From an uncultured Clostridia bacterium (GTDB taxonomy: Bacteria; Bacillota; Clostridia; Oscillospirales; Ruminococcaceae), in assembly GCA_945829235.1 (NCBI GenBank), contig CALZUA010000019.1:1-62130 (forward strand): a DNA stretch of 62,130 nucleotides. The letters run 5' to 3'. This document shows positions 57,707 to 62,130 of the stretch, in pieces (position 1 is the first letter of the stretch; the number at the start of each line of letters is the position of its first letter). The notes beneath the pieces are model-generated. The model did no database searches, had not been told where the DNA came from, and was given only the letters and a program-made list of their open reading frames with translations. The position numbers were made by a program, and so were the translations under genes.

Positions 57707-57942
57707 AAAACAAAATCGACTGGAAACGCAAGCTCACAAGCCGTAAATTCTGGGTTGCGCTTGCAGGATTTATCGCCGGACTTATTGTAGCTTTCGGCGG
57801 CTCGGACGGCGAAGCTGAAACGGTTACCGGCTGCATTATGTCACTTGCAGCTGTTGTTGCATATGTTGTCGGTGAAGGACTGACTGACGTTGCGGCGTTG
57901 AAGAATGAAAACAAATCTGATGAATCAGACAAGGAGGAATAA
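57703..57942 (+). CDS. Holin (phi LC3-like)
   Basis: 79 residues. NKIDWKRKLTSRKFWVALAG, FIAGLIVAFGG, then CIMSLAAVVAYVVGEGLTDV and an acidic end follow the phi LC3 class II holins (two helices, WKxKLxSRKFW start). Permits endolysin release. Confidence 0.8.
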   Translation: MKNKIDWKRKLTSRKFWVALAGFIAGLIVAFGGSDGEAETVTGCIMSLAAVVAYVVGEGLTDVAALKNENKSDESDKEE

Positions 57943-57945
57943 ACT

Positions 57946-58938
57946 ATGGCATTGAACATTCAGGGTGTTGATATAAGCTACTGCCAGTCTGGTCTTGATT
58001 ACCGAAAACTCAAGGCAGACGGAATTAAGTTCGCAATAATCAGAGCTAGTATCACCGGAACAAGCACACATAAGCAGTTCGCGGACGACCTGCTGAACAG
58101 GCACGTCAACGGTTGTATTGGTCAGGGAATTGATTACGGATTCTATCACTACTCCTGCGCGACTAGCGTTGAGGAGGCGCGGAAAGAGGCACAGTTCTGC
58201 GTTGAGCAGATTAAGCAGTATCCGCTGCCGAAATACCCCGTGTTCTTCGACGCCGAGGAAGCGCAGATTGCGAAAAAGGGGAAAAAGGTTGCAACCGACA
58301 TCGCTCTTGCGTTTATCGAGGAAGTCGAGCGTCTCGGATATCCCTCGGGCATTTACGCAAACCCCAATTGGTTCGAGAACAATCTCGACAAGTCGCGCCT
58401 TATCAATAATAAGGACATCTGGCTCGCACATTGGGTAGCACAGACAAGCTACCATTACGGGCAGAAGATTTGGCAGAACGGACTTCGCTATTCTGCCGGA
58501 TTAAAAATCGATTCCGACATCTGCTTCGTGAACTATCCGCAGGAAACGGAAGCGTGGTATAAGAAGCACAATAAGCAGTTCGCACAGCCTGAGAAGAAGT
58601 CGCTTGATACACTTGTCAACGAGGTAATGAGCGGTTTGTGGGGCTGTGGTCAGCAGCGCTATGACGAACTCACCGCCGCTGGATACGATTACTACGCAGT
58701 TCAGGACGAAATCAACCGGAGAATCAAAGACCAGGAGAGAAATTCTTCGGCGTCAATCAAGGTTGGCAGCAAGGTTAGAGTCAAGAACAACGCTAAGACC
58801 TACAACGGCGGCTATCTCGCGCCGTTTGTATCTTCAAGAATACATACCGTAAGCGAACTGATTCGCGACCGCGCCGTGATTTCCTACGGGAACGTGGTTG
58901 TCGCTGCGGTCAATGTGAACGATTTATATTTAATATAA
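57946..58938 (+). CDS. Endolysin: GH25 muramidase with CW_7 and SH3-like domains
   Basis: 330 residues. GH25 domain 5-195 (GVDISYCQSG with Asp9, VFFDAEEAQ with Asp102 and Glu104, IWLAHWVAQ). A Cpl-7 repeat at about 220-262 (VMSGLWGCGQQRYDELTAAG) and a C-terminal SH3-like part (VGSKVRVKNNAKTYNGGYLA). Cleaves glycan strands at the end of the lytic cycle. AAGGAGG precedes the ATG. Confidence 0.93.
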   Translation: MALNIQGVDISYCQSGLDYRKLKADGIKFAIIRASITGTSTHKQFADDLLNRHVNGCIGQGIDYGFYHYSCATSVEEARKEAQFCVEQIKQYPLPKYPVFFDAEEAQIAKKGKKVATDIALAFIEEVERLGYPSGIYANPNWFENNLDKSRLINNKDIWLAHWVAQTSYHYGQKIWQNGLRYSAGLKIDSDICFVNYPQETEAWYKKHNKQFAQPEKKSLDTLVNEVMSGLWGCGQQRYDELTAAGYDYYAVQDEINRRIKDQERNSSASIKVGSKVRVKNNAKTYNGGYLAPFVSSRIHTVSELIRDRAVISYGNVVVAAVNVNDLYLI

Positions 58939-58941
58939 GTT

Positions 58942-58976
58942 AAGCCGCCCGGGGATTTCCTTGGGCGGCTTTTGTT
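58942..58976 (+). terminator. Terminator of the lysis module
   Basis: AAGCCGCCC (58942-58950) / GGGCGGCTT (58963-58971) followed by TTGTTT. Confidence 0.85.
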
Positions 58977-59104
58977 TATATACACCAAAAACTTGTCCTT
59001 GTTTTTGTCAAATGTGTAGAATATAAGCCAAACGCATTAAAAAATTCAAAAAACTGCGGGAATTTTGCTTGAAAAGCTCGAGGAACAGAACAGACTAATT
59101 TAAC

Positions 59105-59140
59105 AAAAAATCCCCTCGGATTTCTCCGAGGGGAAAATCA
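59105..59140 (-). terminator. Terminator of the right-end XRE gene
   Basis: TCCCCTCGGA (59111-59120) / TCCGAGGGGA (59125-59134); the minus-strand exit is TTTTTTG. Confidence 0.8.
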
Positions 59141-59395
59141 TTGCCTGGACTTATACACGCTCTGCGATACGCAGCGCCTTATGGTTTGCAGCTTGTTAGG
59201 CGTATACTCCACTATCTCCGATAAGTCGCAGCCTAATGCCTCGCATATCTTGTCCAGATTTTCCAAGCTTACACGGTCTGCCACATCGTGATAAAGGTCG
59301 TTTATAGTGTTCGGCCTTATTCCGGTAGCGTCCGAAAGCTCGGCTTGCGTAATCCGCAACTCGCCCATTTTGCGGCTCAGCAAAAGCCTAATCAT
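59138..59395 (-). CDS. XRE-family regulator
   Basis: 85 residues; GAGGAG upstream of ATG 59395 on the minus strand. LSRKMGELRITQAELSDATG, then IRPNTINDLYHDVADRVSLE and LDKICEALGCDLSEIVEYTP are a complete helix-turn-helix of the short, stand-alone kind (YozG-like). May belong to the prophage end or to the next mobile element; no partner gene. Confidence 0.75.
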   Translation of the reverse strand: MIRLLLSRKMGELRITQAELSDATGIRPNTINDLYHDVADRVSLENLDKICEALGCDLSEIVEYTPNKLQTIRRCVSQSVYKSRQ

Positions 59396-59609
59396 AAAAA
59401 CACTCCTCTTGATGAATTATAGCATTTTTTGGGCGATATTTGCGGAAAATGTTGGAAAATAACGAAAATCGTTCGATTATATCGAAAAATTGAACTAAAA
59501 ATAAAATTCCCGAATTAATCGGGGGCAAATAAGGGATATGGACGCAAATCCGCATCACAAAAGGAATTGTAGTGCCGCAAGAAACGCAAACCATATCTGA
59601 ACAAAGATT

Positions 59610-59649
59610 AAAGGACGCTTTTCGGTGAAAGGTGTCCTTTTTCTTTACA
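59610..59649 (+). terminator. Intrinsic terminator
   Basis: AAAGGAC (59610-59616) / GTCCTTT (59634-59640) with TTCTTT after it, in the gene-poor stretch 59396-60015. No gene I can support lies upstream on the plus strand, which suggests the end of a lost gene. Confidence 0.55.
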
Positions 59650-59714
59650 ACTGAATAGAAGCATACGCCTATGGAAATTCGTGTTTAAAGCGGATACCAT
59701 TTATAATAGGTGTA

Positions 59715-59750
59715 ACGGAGAGTTTTTGAAAGAAGCTCTCCGTTTTTTTG
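59715..59750 (+). terminator. Intrinsic terminator
   Basis: ACGGAGAG (59715-59722) / CTCTCCGT (59736-59743) with a TTTTTT tail. Confidence 0.7.
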
Positions 59751-59770
59751 TGCCAAAAAATCAAATAATG

Positions 59771-59917
59771 GTTAAACTCCCTCAAGGGATTTAACAGTAC
59801 GGCAAAGGTAGCTCCTTTGGGGTGAGGTTTCCTCTTTCCTCACCCTCGCCGTACATATATAGAAAAAGAGGTCGAAAATGGTGTAAAGCTGCAATATTAT
59901 TGCAGAAGAAAGCACCA
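59771..59917 (+). ncRNA. Candidate structured RNA upstream of the replication gene
   Basis: Hairpin GTTAAA/TTTAAC (59771/59790), a three-way junction closed by GTACGGC/GCCGTAC (59797/59848) with arms AAAGG/CCTTT and GGGTGAGG/CCTCACCC (59820/59838), and a third hairpin GGTG...CTGCAAT/ATTGCAG...CACC (59880-59916). Perfect complementarity of all arms argues for selection. Probable leader or copy-control RNA of the next gene. Confidence 0.5.
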
Positions 59918-60015
59918 AATCTTAAAATAGTATGTTTAGCCGACTGCCGTATGAGTTGTCGGCTTTTGTTGTTTATTAGCGTTAGCTGTGCTAAATGAGG
60001 AAGAGAGGAATTGTT

Positions 60016-60984
60016 ATGTCAACAGTATTCAGAGTTGAGAAAACCGCAAATTACACGGTTATGTCGAACACGCACCTGAAAGACAGGCGGCTCTCCTACA
60101 AGTCAAAGGGGCTGCTGTCCGTTATTTTGAGTTTGCCGCCCGATTGGGACTACACTATCACAGGCTTGGCTGTTATCGCCGCAGACGGTGTTGACAGCGT
60201 TAAGACCGCTATCAAGGAGCTTGAGCAGTACGGTTATGTTACCCGAACACAGCTCCGTGATGAGCGTGGACGAATGGCGCAGAATGAGTACAGAGTGTAC
60301 GAAAATCCCACCGATAATCCCGACTTTGTTCAGCACGAACAGGTATCACCTGAACAGGAAATTCCCGATGAAAAGCCGAGCCGTGCTGTGCCGAAGATAA
60401 AGAGGAAGCGTAATTTTTCTGTATCTCCGTCAGCGGAAAATCCGTCAACGGTTACTCCGACAGCGGATAATCCCACAGCGGACACCATTGAAAAATTAAA
60501 TATAAATATATTAAATACCGACAAATCAATTCACTCATTCACTCCTGCGCAGGCGCAGGAGCGTGAGGACAGGATTGAATTGATAGACAAAGGCAAGAAT
60601 ATTTCGTTTTCGTCTATTGCCGAACGGGAGTTGTACGGCGAGATAATCCGTGAAAACATCTCCTACGAGGATAAATATGCTCGTAATATCGGCGAAAGAC
60701 AGCAAGTGGACGAGTTGGTTTCGATTATGACGGACGTGGTATGTTCAAGTTCGCCGACTATCCGTGTAAACGGCGAAGCGGTATTGCACGAGGTCGTTAA
60801 GAGCCGTTTCCTGAAGCTCACCGATGAAGAAATCGACTACGTTCTGTACGCTATGCGGCATAATTCAAGCCGTGTCGGGAATATACGCTCATATCTCATC
60901 ACTATGCTCTATAACTCCAAGTCAACCGTTAGCAATTACTTTGCGAATATGGCTTACAATGACATTCGTGAGGGCGTTATTTGA
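60016..60984 (+). CDS. Replication-initiator-like HTH protein of a mobile element
   Basis: 322 residues from ATG 60016 (AGAGGA upstream). FRVEKTANYTVMSNTHLKDR, LSYKSKGLLSVILSLPPDWD, YTITGLAVIAADGVDSVKTA, LEQYGYVTRTQLRDERGRM form a winged-helix DNA-binding start found in Rep-like proteins of clostridial conjugative and mobilizable elements. A linker follows, then a conserved C-terminal helical domain (LVSIMTDVVCSSSPTIRVNG, EEIDYVLYAMRHNSSRVGNI). Codon use looks different from the prophage (few AGAs, more GAG). Confidence 0.7.
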   Translation: MSTVFRVEKTANYTVMSNTHLKDRRLSYKSKGLLSVILSLPPDWDYTITGLAVIAADGVDSVKTAIKELEQYGYVTRTQLRDERGRMAQNEYRVYENPTDNPDFVQHEQVSPEQEIPDEKPSRAVPKIKRKRNFSVSPSAENPSTVTPTADNPTADTIEKLNINILNTDKSIHSFTPAQAQEREDRIELIDKGKNISFSSIAERELYGEIIRENISYEDKYARNIGERQQVDELVSIMTDVVCSSSPTIRVNGEAVLHEVVKSRFLKLTDEEIDYVLYAMRHNSSRVGNIRSYLITMLYNSKSTVSNYFANMAYNDIREGVI

Positions 60985-61037
60985 GAAGCGTTTTCCCGAC
61001 AGGCTTGTGCGAAAAGAGGGCGATATATGTATTCACC

Positions 61038-61067
61038 TTGACAATTCTGCCACCGATGCTGTATAAT
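61038..61067 (+). promoter_or_regulatory. Promoter for the 61104 gene
   Basis: TTGACA (61038-61043), 18-bp spacer, TATAAT (61062-61067). Confidence 0.65.
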
Positions 61068-61103
61068 GGAAACAGAAAACAATGCGGCAGAAAGGAGCTT
61101 CTT

Positions 61104-61352
61104 ATGGAGAAAATCGAGGGTTTCAGCGCAATCGGTATTGAGGAGGTCGAGTGGGGTGAGTTTACATCTTCTTGGTCAATCAAGTTTATGGTTGAGCTGG
61201 AGGACAGAAAGTACCACAAGGACTTTAATCCTAAATTCGTTGATGTTCTGAATTGGGCTTTTGCTCACAAGGATATGATACGGGATATGCCGTTTGAGGA
61301 ACAGGAACGGCTGATGATTGAGGCCGGAGTGATTACCGCCGCAGACATCTGA
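61104..61352 (+). CDS. Unknown mobile-element protein, 82 aa
   Basis: From ATG 61104 (AAAGGAG upstream). FSAIGIEEVEWGEFTSSWSI and KFMVELEDRKYHKDFNPKFV: an acidic small protein frequently seen between Rep-like and Mob genes on clostridial elements. Own promoter. Function unknown. Confidence 0.55.
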   Translation: MEKIEGFSAIGIEEVEWGEFTSSWSIKFMVELEDRKYHKDFNPKFVDVLNWAFAHKDMIRDMPFEEQERLMIEAGVITAADI

Positions 61353-61435
61353 TACAACTGAATATATTGCAAAGCGGAGAATGTAAAAGTTTTCCGCTTT
61401 TTTCAATAAGCACTTGAAAATTCGGCTGTATAGTG

Positions 61436-61531
61436 GTATTACCAAACCAATTTCACACTGAGTACCACCGTGTCACACTGAGTCACACTAAAACTCCGAT
61501 TCCATGGGGCTTTTTGGTGGTAAGACCCCGC
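61436..61531 (+). other. Candidate transfer origin (oriT)
   Basis: TGGTATTACCA (about 61434), two copies of CACACTGAGT plus CACACT, ACCACC and the inverted GGTGGT, ending in a GTAAGACCCCGCTTG nick-like stretch, right before the MobC-like gene. Repeats and place fit an oriT; the nick site is not shown. Confidence 0.4.
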
Positions 61532-61560
61532 TTGAAAAATGAAAGAAAAAGTGATATAAT
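61532..61560 (+). promoter_or_regulatory. Promoter for the MobC-like gene
   Basis: TTGAAA (61532-61537), 17-bp spacer, TATAAT (61555-61560). Confidence 0.7.
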
Positions 61561-61604
61561 AGATAATGAAAATGGGCGAATACTATGATTTTGGAGGTTT
61601 GTCT

Positions 61605-61991
61605 ATGAACGTAAAATCGGACGAGGAACGGAAGTCAAAGGTGTTGAAAGTCCGTTTGAACAACAAGGAGTTTGCCAAGCTGAAACAGTACACGGAGGAA
61701 AGCGGTCTGCGCTCAATGTCGGAGTACATTTTCAACTCTATTCTTGCGACACCGATCATCGAGTTGACGGACGAGGAGCTTACACCCGAAAAGGCAAGAT
61801 TCAAAGAGATTGCCGACCGCATAAATTCCATAGCAATTCAGGTCAATCAGACGGGAAATATTTATCCCGAAGATATGCAGGAAATCAAGAAAGGTTTAGC
61901 CGAAATTCAGAGCAAACTTACAGAGTATCAAGCAAAGTTGGAACGCTTTGCCGTAACACCGCAGACGTTCACGCTTGAAACCCGTCCCTGA
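61605..61991 (+). CDS. MobC-like relaxosome protein
   Basis: 128 residues from ATG 61605 (TTGGAGG seven bases upstream). RKSKVLKVRLNNKEFAKLKQ, then GLRSMSEYIFNSILATPI is a ribbon-helix-helix start; the rest is a helix pair (INSIAIQVNQTGNIYPEDMQ, IQSKLTEYQAKLERF), as in MobC/plasmid mobilisation proteins that load the relaxase onto oriT. A relaxase gene would be expected beyond the window. Confidence 0.7.
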   Translation: MNVKSDEERKSKVLKVRLNNKEFAKLKQYTEESGLRSMSEYIFNSILATPIIELTDEELTPEKARFKEIADRINSIAIQVNQTGNIYPEDMQEIKKGLAEIQSKLTEYQAKLERFAVTPQTFTLETRP

Positions 61992-62017
61992 ATGGCTCAG
62001 GGGCGGGTTGATTTTTT
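61979..62017 (+). terminator. Terminator after the MobC-like gene
   Basis: ACCCGTCCCTGA / TCAGGGGCGGGT (about 61980-62008) followed by TTGATTTTTT, overlapping the stop codon. Confidence 0.7.
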
Positions 62018-62062
62018 GAAATATGGAGATTTATTCTTTCACATCTTTGTGAGCCTTATCGA

Positions 62063-62130
62063 TTATCGCTCTGAATACTTCTCAACGATTTCAGCTATCT
62101 CCGCAGGCTTCAAAACTCTGCCCACCGACA
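62063..62130 (-). CDS. 3' end of a minus-strand gene (cut by the window)
   Basis: On the minus strand a frame open from the window edge reads SVGRVLKPAEIAEIVEKYSER and stops at TAA (62065-62063). It is helical and protein-like, and convergent with the MobC-like gene. Too short to identify. Confidence 0.3.
   Translation of the reverse strand, partial: SVGRVLKPAEIAEIVEKYSER

Noticed and set aside
59520-59635. Gene remnant before the first right-end terminator
   Set aside because: Short protein-like stretches (ITKGIVVPQETQTISEQRLK) occur but no start, no family and no continuous frame; too weak to list.
1-62130. CRISPR array
   Set aside because: No regularly spaced repeats with unique spacers seen on either strand.

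Overview
The window is about 62 kb of a Gram-positive, Clostridia-like genome (Oscillospiraceae/Ruminococcaceae style, inferred from gene families, AGGAGG-type ribosome binding sites and TTGACA-17-TATAAT promoters). It holds a left chromosomal flank, one nearly complete contractile-tailed prophage, and the start of a mobilizable element on the right.

Left flank (1-7.2 kb): the 3' end of a tRNA-dihydrouridine synthase gene, a DUF815-type ATPase, a metal/siderophore-binding lipoprotein, a PdaA-like polysaccharide deacetylase, a DHH phosphoesterase, an unknown protein behind a perfect consensus promoter, and a secreted CotH-family lipoprotein.

Prophage (about 7.3-59 kb): the left end carries the 3' half of an initiator-tRNA-like sequence, flanked on both sides by 15-bp direct repeats that look like integrase arm sites, then a tyrosine integrase. 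The lysogeny switch is a CI-like/Cro-like pair with divergent consensus promoters and three copies of one 20-bp operator. The early region (10.2-22.2 kb) has an excisionase-like protein, an HUH replication initiator with iterons and a hairpin upstream, PcfK/PcfJ-like proteins, SSB, a VRR-NUC nuclease, two YopX proteins and many small unknowns, ending in a sigma-like late regulator. From 22.3 to 30.4 kb come a P27-like small terminase, an adenine/cytosine-N4-type methyltransferase fused to ParB, a cytosine-C5 methyltransferase broken by one in-frame TGA, an amidoligase plus gamma-glutamylcyclotransferase pair and a Nu1-like small terminase. A possible type I toxin-antitoxin locus follows. The late region (31.4-54 kb) has lambda-like head genes (GpA terminase, portal, ClpP-type protease with a nested scaffold, decoration protein, capsid E) joined to a P2-like contractile tail (sheath, tube, chaperone with a -1 frameshift signal, tape measure, gpX, gpD, gpV, gpU, gpW, gpJ, gpI, fibres).

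The most striking system is a complete diversity-generating retroelement at the end of the tail operon (53.8-57.0 kb). It comprises a lectin-fold tail protein with a 3' variable repeat (VR), a GATA-loop hairpin, avd, a template repeat (TR) and a reverse transcriptase. VR and TR align without gaps over 113 bp and differ at 17 positions; every one is an A in the TR. The phage can therefore probably diversify 16 residues of its tail tip. Holins and a GH25 endolysin close the prophage.

Right end (59-62.1 kb): a small repressor, a structured RNA region, a replication-initiator-like HTH protein, an oriT-like repeat region and a MobC-like protein suggest a mobilizable or conjugative element running out of the window. 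I found no second copy of the tRNA sequence, so the right prophage boundary is not resolved.
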